Origin: Peteryoungia desertarenae
GTDB lineage: Bacteria > Pseudomonadota > Alphaproteobacteria > Rhizobiales > Rhizobiaceae
Assembly: GCF_005860795.2 (NCBI RefSeq)
Contig: NZ_CP058350.1
Location: 3,316,501 to 3,380,500 of the forward strand
Direction: 5' to 3'
DNA: 64,000 nt
The notes beneath the pieces are model-generated. The model worked only from the letters and a program-made list of their open reading frames with translations, did not search any database and was not told the DNA's origin. Below, in pieces: positions 8,497 through 17,767 of the stretch (the first letter of the stretch is position 1; the number at the start of each line of letters is the position of its first letter). A program made the position numbers and the translations under genes.

Positions 8497-9450
8497 CTAT
8501 TGCAGCTGAAAGCGCTTGAGCTTGCGATGCAACGTCGCACGGCTGACGCCAAGGATCTGGGCAGCAAGCGTCACATTGCCTTGCGCACGCGTCAGGGCGC
8601 GGCGAAGAGCGGCGCGCTCGGCATCATCAAGGTCGCGGCCACCGCCACGTTCCTCACGCAGTGCATCGGCAGCGGGAATGCCCTTGGCGATCATCTGGTC
8701 ATCCAGTTTGAGGGCAAGTCGAGCCGCCCTCGTTGCCCCAAGGATCAGATCATCGCCGTCAACCGCCAGAAGCGCGGCCATCGAATTGGCCTGAGGGACC
8801 ATGACAATGCGCGCGCCAAGGAAGGCCTGTCTGAAGAAATTCGTCTCGACCCGGACAGCCGCCTCACGAACAGCCTGAGCAAGAACGGAAAGCGTCATTT
8901 CATTGACGTCATTCCGGCAGGTCGACACGTCAAGCGCAGCCGCAACACGTCCGAACTGATCGCGGATCGGTGCGGTCACACAGGAAAGTCCCGTGTTCGC
9001 ACTCATGAAATGTTGATCACGATGGATGACGACAGAACGTTCATCGGCAAGCGCCGTGCCAATGCCGTTGGTTCCGACGCTCGCCTCGCTCCAGACATTT
9101 TGCGGCCATAGCCCCAGCGCGCGAAATTCGTTCTCGTCTCCAGCTGTGCTGCGACGGTCGACAACGATACCGTTGCTGTCGGCAAGCACGATGCAGCAAC
9201 CTGATCTCCCGACCAGTTGAAACAGGCGATCGACCTCCTCGGTGCAAAAGCCGATGAGTTTTTCCACTCGCTCAAAGGCAGCGCGGTAGTCCAGTTCGTC
9301 AACAACGAGGGGTTTCGCGGTCTGCTCGGGCTCCAGCCGATAAAGCTCAAGGCATCGTCGCCAGGAGGCAGCAACTGGTGAGGCAATCACTGCAGACGAC
9401 TGCGATGCTGTCGAATAGACAACATCGGAATGACGCATCTCCTGACCCAT
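8497..9450 (-). CDS. AcoR-like GAF/Fis-family transcriptional regulator lacking the AAA+ domain
   Basis: This 317-aa protein has the N-terminal half of acetoin/alcohol-catabolism activators of the AcoR type. It opens with [14 protein letters not shown] and continues with a GAF-like sensor including [20 protein letters not shown]. It ends with a Fis-type helix-turn-helix ([20 protein letters not shown]) at about residues 290-312. The central sigma-54-interacting AAA+ domain (Walker A, GAFTGA) is absent, so it cannot open sigma-54 promoters in the usual way. It probably acts as a repressor or sigma-70 activator of the downstream aldehyde dehydrogenase/DUF779 genes. GGGAGGAGC just upstream supports the ATG at 9450. 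Confidence 0.85.
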   Translation of the reverse strand: MGQEMRHSDVVYSTASQSSAVIASPVAASWRRCLELYRLEPEQTAKPLVVDELDYRAAFERVEKLIGFCTEEVDRLFQLVGRSGCCIVLADSNGIVVDRRSTAGDENEFRALGLWPQNVWSEASVGTNGIGTALADERSVVIHRDQHFMSANTGLSCVTAPIRDQFGRVAAALDVSTCRNDVNEMTLSVLAQAVREAAVRVETNFFRQAFLGARIVMVPQANSMAALLAVDGDDLILGATRAARLALKLDDQMIAKGIPAADALREERGGGRDLDDAERAALRRALTRAQGNVTLAAQILGVSRATLHRKLKRFQLQ

Positions 9451-9476
9451 AAGCTCCTCCCAAAGCCTTCTACCAT

Positions 9477-9521
9477 CATCAAGCTATCACATTGAGATGC
9501 ATCATGCTTGATGTGGATCAC
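9477..9521. promoter_or_regulatory. Inverted repeat and FNR/FixK-like site upstream of the regulator gene
   Basis: An 8-bp inverted repeat (CATCAAGC ... GCTTGATG, spacer 21 nt) spans 9477-9513. Overlapping it, 9508-9521 reads TTGATGTGGATCAC, one base from the FNR/FixK consensus TTGAT-N4-ATCAA. Both lie 27-71 nt upstream of the regulator start codon. Binding by any protein is inference. Confidence 0.35.
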
Positions 9522-9580
9522 CGGCGCGATGTTGGCAGCAGGAAGTGACGCAGATCTGAGACAGTTTGGTCAGGAATATC

Positions 9581-11671
9581 TCAGGCCGCCCGTTGATCGG
9601 CTGGAGCCTCGGGACCTTCGCCAGGCTGCTCCGGGGCACCAACAAGATCCGAACCGTTTACAAGCTCTGCCAGTTCGGAAATCGGCTGCGGTTTTCCATA
9701 GAGATATCCCTGCACCTCCTCACAACCTTCCGAGCGCAGGAACTCCAGATGCTCCTCGTTCTCGACACCTTCGGCAAGGACAGGAATATCGAGACTGCTG
9801 GCGAGGATCAGCGTGGATCGCACAATCGCCGCCGATTGACGGTTGCTGACCACCCCATCGATGAAGCCGCGATCGATCTTGATCTTGTCGAATGGGAACA
9901 GCTGCAGCGTCGAAAGCGACGAATAGCCGGTGCCATAATCATCCATGGCGATCTTGACACCCAGCGCCTTCAATTGCCGGATCAGTTGCAAGGCATGCTG
10001 CTGGTCGCCGATAATGCCGGACTCGGTGATCTCAAGCTCCAGTCGCTCGGCAGGCAGGCCGGTCTGCTCCAGAACCTCCGCCACGCGTGCCGGCAGGCTG
10101 ACATTGGCCAATTGTTTGGGGGCAACATTGACGGCGATCTTGAACGGCCGCTTCCACTTCACCGCCTCTTCGCAGGCCTTCTGCAGGACCCAGTCACCCA
10201 GTTCCAGAATAAAGCCTGTCCGCTCCGCAATCGGGATGAACTCTGAAGGGGGGACAAGACCGCGCACGGGATGACGCCAACGTATCAGCACCTCAAAGCC
10301 GATGACCGCACCGGTCCGCGTGCTGTTCTGCCGCTGGAAAAAGAGCTCGAATTCGTTGCGCAGGAAGCCCGCTCGCATGTCGATGGCGAGCGCATTGCGC
10401 TCTCGCGACGCCGCGTCCATCGAGATGTCGTAGAAGCAGGCCATGTTCGCGCCCGTGCTCTTTGCCCGATACATCGCCACATCCGCCTGCACCAGAAGGT
10501 CATCGACAGAGGTTGCGCCGGTCGGATAGACGGCAATCCCGATACTGGTCCCCACATGATAGGTCTGTCCATTCGACGAAATGGGGCGATTGACGGCCTC
10601 GATCAACGCCGCAGCTCGAAGCTCGGCGGCATGCTCCGTGATGAGTGAACTGGAAACGGCAACAAATTCGTCGCCGCCAATCCGCGCGACAAACTCGCCG
10701 GGCTGCAATGACGCGGTCAGCCGCTCCGCCACCACCCGCAGCACATGATCGCCGGCTGCATGCCCATGCACATCGTTGATCTCCTTGAAGCGGTCGAGAT
10801 CGAAAGAGAAGACGTATAGCCTGTCCTTGGTTCCGGCCGGTGCATTGATGAGGTCGCCAAGATGCTGAATAAAGGCGGCGCGGTTCGGAATACCGGTCAG
10901 TGCATCGTGCAGGGACAGGTGGCGATAGCGCTCGACGGACGCCTTGGTCGCCTGCAGATCGATCATGTAGGTGGTGGCACCGAGCGCAAGGATCAGCAGC
11001 GCAACGATTACCGCAACCAGCGTGAGCATGCCTTCATTCAGCATATCCGCCGGCATCGCACCGGTCATGTCGGGGGCGACGGTCACGCCTGTCATGCCGA
11101 CGAAATGCGTCGAGACGATTGCGAGGATGAGAGCGACGCCGCCGCCATATTTACAGAAGCGGGTGACCGGTCGAACGACCCGGTTTGTGGCCAGAGCGCC
11201 GAACACGGCCGCAAGCACCAGCGAAGCCAGGACGTAGGAGCTGTTCCAGACGATCTGCCCCTGTACCTGATAGCCTGCCATGCCGATATAATGCATGGAC
11301 GCGACACCGAGACCGACCACAACGCCACCGGCCTCAACCAGCCCGCTCTGACCAGCAGAGGCTGAGATTGCGAAGCCGATTGCGGTGACCGACATCGCAA
11401 GGATCAACGAGAGAAGCGTGAGCTTGGGATCATACCCGGTCGCAACACCGGCATCATAGCCCATCATGGCCACGAAATGCGTCGTCCAGATCGATGCGCC
11501 ACCCACAACGCTGGCAAGCGCCAGCCAGCTCCAGCGCGCCGTGCTGCGCGTCGCACGGACCCTGGCGAACAGCCGCATGGTGAGAAGCGAACCCGACACA
11601 CAGATCAAGACGGCAAAGATCAGCGACACTGGATCGTGTTCAAGGGCGATACAGGTCAGCACTTCCATCAT
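9581..11671 (-). CDS. MHYT-GGDEF-EAL cyclic-di-GMP protein
   Basis: A 696-aa inner-membrane protein. Residues 1 to about 230 form a seven-helix MHYT sensor with repeated motifs THFVAMMGY, MHYIGMAGY and THFVGMTGV; MHYT domains are proposed to sense oxygen, CO or NO through copper. A diguanylate cyclase domain follows with intact GGDEF (RIGGDEFV, about residue 331). The EAL domain reads EVL (GFEVLIRW, about 457) but keeps EITESGI, DDYGTGYSS, KIDRGF and EGVENEEHL, so phosphodiesterase activity is plausible. The frame opens further upstream with TTG 11722 and ATG 11704; ATG 11671 (MMEVLTCIALEHD) was chosen by likeness to the family, since no start has a strong ribosome-binding site. Confidence 0.9.
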   Translation of the reverse strand: MMEVLTCIALEHDPVSLIFAVLICVSGSLLTMRLFARVRATRSTARWSWLALASVVGGASIWTTHFVAMMGYDAGVATGYDPKLTLLSLILAMSVTAIGFAISASAGQSGLVEAGGVVVGLGVASMHYIGMAGYQVQGQIVWNSSYVLASLVLAAVFGALATNRVVRPVTRFCKYGGGVALILAIVSTHFVGMTGVTVAPDMTGAMPADMLNEGMLTLVAVIVALLILALGATTYMIDLQATKASVERYRHLSLHDALTGIPNRAAFIQHLGDLINAPAGTKDRLYVFSFDLDRFKEINDVHGHAAGDHVLRVVAERLTASLQPGEFVARIGGDEFVAVSSSLITEHAAELRAAALIEAVNRPISSNGQTYHVGTSIGIAVYPTGATSVDDLLVQADVAMYRAKSTGANMACFYDISMDAASRERNALAIDMRAGFLRNEFELFFQRQNSTRTGAVIGFEVLIRWRHPVRGLVPPSEFIPIAERTGFILELGDWVLQKACEEAVKWKRPFKIAVNVAPKQLANVSLPARVAEVLEQTGLPAERLELEITESGIIGDQQHALQLIRQLKALGVKIAMDDYGTGYSSLSTLQLFPFDKIKIDRGFIDGVVSNRQSAAIVRSTLILASSLDIPVLAEGVENEEHLEFLRSEGCEEVQGYLYGKPQPISELAELVNGSDLVGAPEQPGEGPEAPADQRAA

Positions 11672-11868
11672 GAAATCACACCATTCGTTTCGTTCTTCAA
11701 GCATCAACTTAACAAAGTTCAATTTCCAAATGCTTTTGCGACTTGGTTACCAATCTGACTATCGTATTGGTTCGATACAGCCACGAAATCTGTTGGAACC
11801 CTTGCCATTGCGGGCCTGATGACGTATAGGCCGCCGGTCCGTGTAGACACCCTTGGAGGCAACGCGGA

Positions 11869-11888
11869 CGGAGTCCTTTGGACTTCCG
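11869..11888 (+). promoter_or_regulatory. Hairpin in the rplY leader
   Basis: The stretch CGGAGTCC-TTT-GGACTTCCG folds into an 8-bp stem with one bulged T, about 63 nt upstream of the rplY start. A nearby GTCCG at about 11838 could pair alternatively with CGGAC at 11865-11869. It may be a structured leader of the L25 mRNA; function is not shown. Confidence 0.3.
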
Positions 11889-11951
11889 GTCTTGCCATAC
11901 CACGCAAAAGGCGTCGGCAAGGCTCTCCAGACAACATTGAAAGGAAAAGCC

Positions 11952-12551
11952 ATGAGCCATGCATCTTACGAGCTCAAGGCCGTAGCACGCGAACGGGTTG
12001 GTAAGGGGTCCTCCCGTGAACTTCGCCGCAACGGTCAGATCCCGGCTGTCATCTACGGTGACAAGCAGGCCCCCATTTCGATCGCCCTCGACACCAATGA
12101 AGTGACCAAGCGCATCCACGCTGGCGGCTTCATGACGACGATTGCCGTAATCGATGTCAACGGCGAGAAGTACAATGTCCTGCCGAAGGACTACCAGCTG
12201 GACCGCGTGCGCGACTTCACCATGCATGTCGACTTCCTGCGCGTATCGGCTGACAGCAAGGTATCCGTCCAGGTTCCGGTTCACTTCATCAACGAAGAAA
12301 AGTCCGGCATCAAGATCGGTGGCGTACTGAACATCGTCCGTCACGAAGTCGAGCTTTACTGCCCGGCAAGCGATATTCCGGAATTCATCACCGTCGACCT
12401 CGCTGGCCACAAGATCGGCGCCAGCCTCCACATCTCGCATGTGAAGCTGCCTGCAGGCGTGACCCCGGTCATCACCGACCGCGACTTCACGATTGCCACA
12501 ATCGTTGCCCCGGCGGGCGGCGTTTCTGACGAAGAGACGAGCGCTGAGTAA
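11952..12551 (+). CDS. rplY: 50S ribosomal protein L25 (long, Ctc/TL5 form)
   Basis: A 199-aa ribosomal protein that binds 5S rRNA in the large subunit. The N-terminal domain begins [20 protein letters not shown] and carries the [12 protein letters not shown] segment. The C-terminal TL5/Ctc domain (about residues 100-190) makes it the long form common in alphaproteobacteria. Start ATG 11952 (MSHASYELK) has AAGGAAAAG upstream; the open frame extending to 11853 encodes no conserved residues. A strong terminator follows. In many relatives pth follows directly; here a GGDEF/EAL gene and a binding-protein gene lie between. Confidence 0.97.
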   Translation: MSHASYELKAVARERVGKGSSRELRRNGQIPAVIYGDKQAPISIALDTNEVTKRIHAGGFMTTIAVIDVNGEKYNVLPKDYQLDRVRDFTMHVDFLRVSADSKVSVQVPVHFINEEKSGIKIGGVLNIVRHEVELYCPASDIPEFITVDLAGHKIGASLHISHVKLPAGVTPVITDRDFTIATIVAPAGGVSDEETSAE

Positions 12552-12579
12552 GCGCTGACCCGCCAATCCGGCAAATGTG

Positions 12580-12613
12580 AAATGCCCGCCACGCACCGTC
12601 GTGGCGGGCATTT
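12580..12613 (+). terminator. Terminator after rplY
   Basis: A perfect 14-bp inverted repeat (AAATGCCCGCCACG / CGTGGCGGGCATTT, loop CACCGT) lies 28 nt after the rplY stop. The T-rich end is short (TTTAT), but the stem is very stable. Confidence 0.85.
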
Positions 12614-12768
12614 ATCGTTCTTGGGCAATCCTTAATTGCAGGAACCTGTCGATTCTCACCTTTCTATTTTAGCTAGCTTTAAGACTTTCATGAAAACCTC
12701 CCCTGTAAACAATGGGGTTAGCTCGTGATCAAGGCCATTCGTGCACCTTCGAATGATGTGGTTGTGCA

Positions 12769-15153
12769 ATGACGCGTTCCGTCGAAGGCAGGTTTCTGTC
12801 GATTGTCGCCACCACGATATTCATTCTGGTGGTGCCGCTCTTCGGACTGTTCCTGTATCTGGCCAGCGAGAGCGCATCGCGCGAACTGCAACAGAATCTT
12901 GACGTCCTGCTTGCTGCCAATGCTCAGGCTCTTGCCAAACCCCTTTGGGATTTCGACCGCGAAAGCGTCGAACAGATTTCTGCGACAATCGTATCGAGCG
13001 ACAAGGTGGAGCGCGTTCAGGTCGCAGACGCATCCGGCGGTATTCAGGTCTCCATGCCGCCGCAACATAAATGGCCGGGTGGCCGGATCGAAACGCTGAC
13101 CCGGGACATCATCTATGAAGCGCTCGATGGACCCAAGCAGGTCGGCAAGATCACCATCCATTACAAGCCGATAGACCTTCTGTCCTCGCTGCGCCGTTCC
13201 GAGGCCATACTCACCGGTATCTTCGCCATGGCCGTGATCGGTTTGGTCGCCGCCGCAGTCATCGGCAACCGTCTCATGGTCATCAAGCCGCTGCTGCGCC
13301 TCACGGGAGCCATCGAAGCTACGCGCCGTCTCGGCTCCCGCCACCATGTCGACTGGGAATCCAATGATGAGATTGGCCGCCTCGCCCGCAGCTTCAACGC
13401 CATGCAGAGCCAGCTGGAAAAAGAAGAACGAGAGCTGAAACACGCCCATCGCCGCGCCACGGACATCTACAACCTGACGCCAGCCATGCTGTTTTCGCTG
13501 GATGATGAGGATCAGATTACCGGCGTGAGCGACTACTGGCTTGTTGCAACCGGTTATGCCCGCTCCGACGTCATTGGCAGACGGTTCTCAGATCTCGTCC
13601 CGGACGAATCCCGCAGCGCCTATCTCGATCAAAAACTTGCCCGTAACACCCTCGGCGTTGTGGAACTCACGACGCGCTTCGTGTGCGCCGACGGCGAGAT
13701 TATGGACATTCTCATCGCTGAGGCGGGCAAGCTGGAATACACGGGGAAGAATGGTCTTTCCTTGAGCGTTATGACGGATGTCACGGCCCTGAAACGGTCG
13801 GAAGAGCGCAACCTCCGCCAGGCCATCACTGACCATCTGACTGGCTTGATGAACCGTCAGGGATTCGAAAGCGCCCTGGACACCCAGATCCGCACCGCCG
13901 ACGCAAGCGATGGCGAGCTCGCATGCCTCTTCATCGACCTTGATCGCTTCAAGTGGATCAATGACAATCTCGGCCACGAGATTGGCGACGCCGTTCTATG
14001 CCGTTTCGTCGAGCATTTGCGTCCACACCTGACACCAGACATGACTGCGGCGCGACTGGGTGGCGACGAATTTGCCATCATCCTGCGGACAGCCGATCGC
14101 GGCGCTGCAGAAAAGGCTGCAGTAGAACTCGGCGAAACGATCTGCAGCTTCTTTGTCGAGCCAATGAGCGTGCGTGGCGCAACCGTCCGCTTGAGTGCCA
14201 GCATCGGCATCGCACTCTATCCGGAGCACGCCACGAGCGCCGCCGAACTCCTGCAGAAATCGGATATGGCCATGTATCGCAAGAAGCGGGATGGCAAAAA
14301 CGGCGCGCAGGTCTATCATCCCTCCTTTGAAGATGGCACGCGCGAGCGCGCTGCCATCGAACACGACATCGAGCTTGGCCTGAGCAATGACTGGTTCGAT
14401 GCCTATTTCCAGCCGATCATTCAGATGAAGACGGGCCGGATCGTCGGATACGAGGCACTCCTGAGACTGCTGCACCCGGAACGCGGGGTTATCCCCCCCG
14501 GCAGACTGATCAGCATTGCCGAGGAAACCGGCGCAATCGACCGTGTCGGCACGCGCATGCTGGAAAAGGCGCTGGAGAATTTCGTGCGCCTGTCGGAAGC
14601 GAGCGGCAATAGTGATACCTATCTCGCCATCAACTTGTCGCCTTTGCAGTTCGAACCGGCCCTGCCGATGAAACTCACGGCCATGACAAATCGCTACGGG
14701 ATAGCGCCAGGCCGGATCGTCATCGAGATCACCGAAGCCACGCTGCTGCATGACAATCCGCAGATCCGCACCATACTCGACAGTTTCAACCGGCATGGCT
14801 ACCGGATCGCGCTCGACGACTTCGGCACTGGCTACTCCTCCTTGAGCTATCTCAACCGTTTCCCCGTCGACATCGTGAAAATCGATCAGTCTTTCGTCCG
14901 CGCCATGTGCGACGACGAAACCGAACTCAACGAAAAAAGCCGCATGTTGGTCGAAGGGATCACCGCCATTTCCCACAAGATGGCCTGCACAGTGGTGGCC
15001 GAAGGCATCGAGACGGAAGAGCAATGGGCTTTGCTGAAGAGCTTCGGCGTGGACAACGGGCAAGGCTATCTATTCGCCCGCCCGCAGTCAGTCGCCACCC
15101 TGATTGCCGAGCAGAGGGCAAAGCCCGAACCACGACAAAGATCCGTCGCCTGA
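12769..15153 (+). CDS. HAMP-PAS-GGDEF-EAL cyclic-di-GMP protein
   Basis: A 794-aa inner-membrane signalling protein. It has a membrane segment at about residues 10-30, a periplasmic region to about 145, a second membrane segment near 148-168, a HAMP linker, and a PAS domain at about 230-340. The GGDEF domain has the intact motif LGGDEFAII at about residue 430. The EAL domain has intact GYEALLRLLHP at about 560, with ITEATLL, DDFGTGYSSL, KIDQSF and EGIETEEQW. Both synthesis and hydrolysis of cyclic-di-GMP are possible; which dominates cannot be told. A solute-binding-protein gene begins 86 nt downstream on the same strand and may be functionally linked. Confidence 0.93.
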   Translation: MTRSVEGRFLSIVATTIFILVVPLFGLFLYLASESASRELQQNLDVLLAANAQALAKPLWDFDRESVEQISATIVSSDKVERVQVADASGGIQVSMPPQHKWPGGRIETLTRDIIYEALDGPKQVGKITIHYKPIDLLSSLRRSEAILTGIFAMAVIGLVAAAVIGNRLMVIKPLLRLTGAIEATRRLGSRHHVDWESNDEIGRLARSFNAMQSQLEKEERELKHAHRRATDIYNLTPAMLFSLDDEDQITGVSDYWLVATGYARSDVIGRRFSDLVPDESRSAYLDQKLARNTLGVVELTTRFVCADGEIMDILIAEAGKLEYTGKNGLSLSVMTDVTALKRSEERNLRQAITDHLTGLMNRQGFESALDTQIRTADASDGELACLFIDLDRFKWINDNLGHEIGDAVLCRFVEHLRPHLTPDMTAARLGGDEFAIILRTADRGAAEKAAVELGETICSFFVEPMSVRGATVRLSASIGIALYPEHATSAAELLQKSDMAMYRKKRDGKNGAQVYHPSFEDGTRERAAIEHDIELGLSNDWFDAYFQPIIQMKTGRIVGYEALLRLLHPERGVIPPGRLISIAEETGAIDRVGTRMLEKALENFVRLSEASGNSDTYLAINLSPLQFEPALPMKLTAMTNRYGIAPGRIVIEITEATLLHDNPQIRTILDSFNRHGYRIALDDFGTGYSSLSYLNRFPVDIVKIDQSFVRAMCDDETELNEKSRMLVEGITAISHKMACTVVAEGIETEEQWALLKSFGVDNGQGYLFARPQSVATLIAEQRAKPEPRQRSVA

Positions 15154-15239
15154 CACCGGGCGCCTGCCCCGACTTTGCATGAATGATGAAAGACTGAAAA
15201 GTGAAGTCATCGAGACACTGTCGCAGAAAGGGATACAGC

Positions 15240-15980
15240 ATGAAGTGGATTGCATTTCTCCTGTCACTTACCGCCATTCCGGCCGCTGCACAGGAAACCA
15301 TTCGATTCACCACCGAGGACTATCCTCCCTACAATTTCCGGGAGGGCAACGAGATCAAGGGCGCTGGCTACGAACAGGTTGTCCGCATGATGGAGATCGC
15401 GGACCTGCCCCATACCATCGAAATGATGCCCTGGGCCCGCGCTATCGCTTTGGCGGAATCCACTGCGATGCACTGCGTCTTCACCACCGCCCATATCCCC
15501 GAACGTGAAGATCGCTTTACCTGGATCGAACCGCTGGCCGTTGGACGCAACTTCATGATCGGGCGGAAGGGCGGCGGCATTGACGTCAAGTCCGTCGAAG
15601 AAGCAAAAAACTATGTCGTCGGCACTCAGCGCGACGACTACACCCAGACCCTGCTTGAGAATGCCGGCTTCGAGAAGATCGATCTCGCCACTGACCTGAA
15701 ACTGACCCTGAAGAAGCTCGAAACCGGCCGGATCGATCTGATGCCGATCGATGAACAGCATTACGTCGCACTGGTGAAGGAAGGCGAACAGATCGAGGTG
15801 AAGTTCGTGTTCACCGAGCAGACCTTCTCAATCGCCTGCAACAAGGATTTCCCGCCAGATCTTCTCGCAAGGATGCATGCGGCTCTGGACCAGTTGATCG
15901 CAGACGGAACTCAAGCAAGGATCCTGGAAGCCTATGGCCTCGGTGAGGTCAAACTTCAGGAACTCGCCACCAACCCTTGA
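15240..15980 (+). CDS. Periplasmic solute-binding protein, polar amino acid type
   Basis: A 246-aa protein with a clear signal peptide (MKWIAFLLSLTAIPAAA, cleavage before QE) and the type II periplasmic binding fold of the PBPb/family-3 type. Landmarks are IRFTTEDYPPYNFREG near the mature N-terminus and KSVEEAKNYVVGTQ. No ABC permease or ATPase lies beside it, so it is an orphan. It may feed a distant transporter or act as a periplasmic sensor partner of the upstream GGDEF/EAL protein; the latter is inference. AAAGGGA 6 nt before ATG 15240 supports this start over the upstream in-frame ATG at 15201. Confidence 0.85.
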   Translation: MKWIAFLLSLTAIPAAAQETIRFTTEDYPPYNFREGNEIKGAGYEQVVRMMEIADLPHTIEMMPWARAIALAESTAMHCVFTTAHIPEREDRFTWIEPLAVGRNFMIGRKGGGIDVKSVEEAKNYVVGTQRDDYTQTLLENAGFEKIDLATDLKLTLKKLETGRIDLMPIDEQHYVALVKEGEQIEVKFVFTEQTFSIACNKDFPPDLLARMHAALDQLIADGTQARILEAYGLGEVKLQELATNP

Positions 15981-16031
15981 CATCGACTGCATTTCAAGGT
16001 GGTGAGGGCGCAGACGACAGACGGACGCGCC

Positions 16032-16757
16032 ATGATTATTCTTGCCGGCCTGGGCAATCCGGGCAACCAGTATGCGAAGAACCGCCACAATATCGGCTTC
16101 ATGGCACTTGATGCCATTCACCGGCGGCATTCCTTTTCGCCGTGGTCGAAGAAGTTCAAGGGTGAAATTGCCGACGGCACAATCGCCGGCGAAAAGGTAC
16201 TGCTGATCAAGCCGCAGACCTATATGAATCTGTCGGGCGAATCCGTCGGCGAGGCCATGCGCTTCTACAAGCTTGGACCCGAAGCGATCATCGCCATCTA
16301 TGATGAACTGGACCTCCTGCCCGGCAAGGCCCGAATCAAGACTGGCGGCGGCCACGGCGGTCATAACGGCATAAAATCCCTGGACGCCCATTGCGGCCAG
16401 AACTATCGCAGGCTCCGCCTCGGCATCGGTCATCCCGGCGACAAGAACCGCGTCCAGGGCCATGTGCTCGGCGATTTCGCCAAGGGCGATGCCGCATGGC
16501 TCGATCCCCTGCTGGAAGCCTTGGCCGACAATGCCGACATGCTGGTGAGGGCCGAAGACTCCCAGCTCCTCAACAAGCTGGCCCTTGCGACTGGCAGCAA
16601 GGCTGAAGACGAAAAGCCGACCAAGGCGCCGAAACCGCCAAAGACCGGCCAGTCGCACATCCACCAGGCACGCAATACCGCCCAGCCGAAGAAGCTTCCG
16701 GAAACCGGCCCCATGGCCGAGATGCTGAAGAAGATGTTCGGCAAGAAGGACGATTGA
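16032..16757 (+). CDS. pth: Peptidyl-tRNA hydrolase
   Basis: A cytosolic enzyme that releases tRNA from peptidyl-tRNAs dropped by stalled ribosomes. [11 protein letters not shown] opens the protein, the catalytic His is in [11 protein letters not shown] (about residue 22), and [13 protein letters not shown] is the conserved substrate-binding segment. At 241 aa it is longer than the roughly 190-200 aa of enterobacterial enzymes; the additional C-terminal 50 residues are rich in Lys, Pro and Ala, as in other rhizobial homologues. The frame is open from 15999, but ATG 16032 matches the family start. It precedes clpS and ychF in a translation and proteostasis neighbourhood. Confidence 0.96.
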   Translation: MIILAGLGNPGNQYAKNRHNIGFMALDAIHRRHSFSPWSKKFKGEIADGTIAGEKVLLIKPQTYMNLSGESVGEAMRFYKLGPEAIIAIYDELDLLPGKARIKTGGGHGGHNGIKSLDAHCGQNYRRLRLGIGHPGDKNRVQGHVLGDFAKGDAAWLDPLLEALADNADMLVRAEDSQLLNKLALATGSKAEDEKPTKAPKPPKTGQSHIHQARNTAQPKKLPETGPMAEMLKKMFGKKDD

Positions 16758-16788
16758 GGCAGCTGTTCAGCCTAGTCAGCAATCCGCG

Positions 16789-17172
16789 CTACCACCACTC
16801 ATAGGTTTCAAGCCGATAGGCCCACAGGTCAACCAGCGCTGCAAGGCTCTGGTCGATCAATTGAGCAATCACGATCGAAGCGCCCGGTGCAAACAGCATC
16901 ACAGCCAGCCCTCCGGCCACAGAAAACAGGCAGGACAGCCGCAGGTTTTTCAGGCTGTCGAGACGATAATAGCCAAAATCGTCATATTCCGTGCCAAACA
17001 GCCGGTCGCTCCAGCTATAGTCATCGCTCACCATCAGATCCATGAGCGGTCGATCAGACAGGCGATCCGGGTAGACATTGAACACCGCGCGCACGACATG
17101 CGCCACAACGCCGATGAAGGCGAGGACAATGGCGGCAACAAGATAATGCCAGGTAGCAGTTTCCAGCGGCAT
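16789..17172 (-). CDS. Small membrane protein of unknown function
   Basis: A 127-aa protein with a membrane segment at about residues 9-30 (YLVAAIVLAFIGVVAHVVRA) and a second near 83-108 (LFSVAGGLAVMLFAPGASIV). Between them lies a Tyr/Asp-rich loop (YSWSDRLFGTEYDDFGYYRL). I do not recognise a family. Start 17172 has GGAG 6 nt upstream; the open frame reaching 17283 overlaps clpS and is not supported. It lies 67 nt downstream of clpS on the same strand and is convergent with pth. Confidence 0.6.
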   Translation of the reverse strand: MPLETATWHYLVAAIVLAFIGVVAHVVRAVFNVYPDRLSDRPLMDLMVSDDYSWSDRLFGTEYDDFGYYRLDSLKNLRLSCLFSVAGGLAVMLFAPGASIVIAQLIDQSLAALVDLWAYRLETYEWW

Positions 17173-17239
17173 GCTTCTCTCCAGATCGCCGCCAGCATGA
17201 TCGAGAGGCGCTAAGAATATCTCAACGCCGCTGAAGCCC

Positions 17240-17551
17240 TCACTCCTCCGGTTCCGCCGTGAACAACAGCGGCATGCCCGCATCCTTGGCGAGGTCCATG
17301 GCTTCCTTCACCTTGGTCTCGGCAATATCGCGCGTACAGACGACAACAACGGCAGAACCGAACTTGTGTGCAGTCATCATGACCCGGTAGCTCGTTTCCT
17401 CGCTCATCCGGAACACGACCTTCAGGACCAGCGTGACGAATTCGCGGGGCGTATAGTCATCATTGTGAAGCAGAACCTTGTAGAGCCGTGGCTTTTCCAC
17501 CTTTGGCTTCACCACGGTCTTGGGCTTCAGGGCAACGTCTCTGTCAGGCAT
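17240..17551 (-). CDS. clpS: ATP-dependent Clp protease adaptor ClpS (ClpS2 type)
   Basis: A 103-aa adaptor that delivers N-degron substrates to ClpAP. The core YKVLLHNDDYTPREFV and the C-terminal VVVCTRDIAETKVKEA are diagnostic. The basic N-terminal tail (LKPKTVVKPKVEKP) and the FRMSEETSYRVMMTAHKFGS helix match the ClpS2 paralogue of Agrobacterium rather than ClpS1. Start 17551 (MPDRDVALK) has GGAAGG upstream; the frame extends to 17635 without conserved residues. The ClpA gene is not next to it. Confidence 0.95.
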   Translation of the reverse strand: MPDRDVALKPKTVVKPKVEKPRLYKVLLHNDDYTPREFVTLVLKVVFRMSEETSYRVMMTAHKFGSAVVVVCTRDIAETKVKEAMDLAKDAGMPLLFTAEPEE

Positions 17552-17767
17552 CAGGCCTTCCCGTTCGACACGACAGACTTCAGGAGGATTTAATCGTTCA
17601 TATAGGATGGAAGACCATTTTTTGAAATGCCTCAAGTCATCGCAGTGGGACTACACCCGCCAATCTTCCCCGTCTGCGGCCTGCCTTCTGCGCGCCAACC
17701 CTTGACCCCGGCGCCCCCTTCCCCCATAGGCATGGCAAACATCTCCTTGATCTGACGGAAAGAACCC

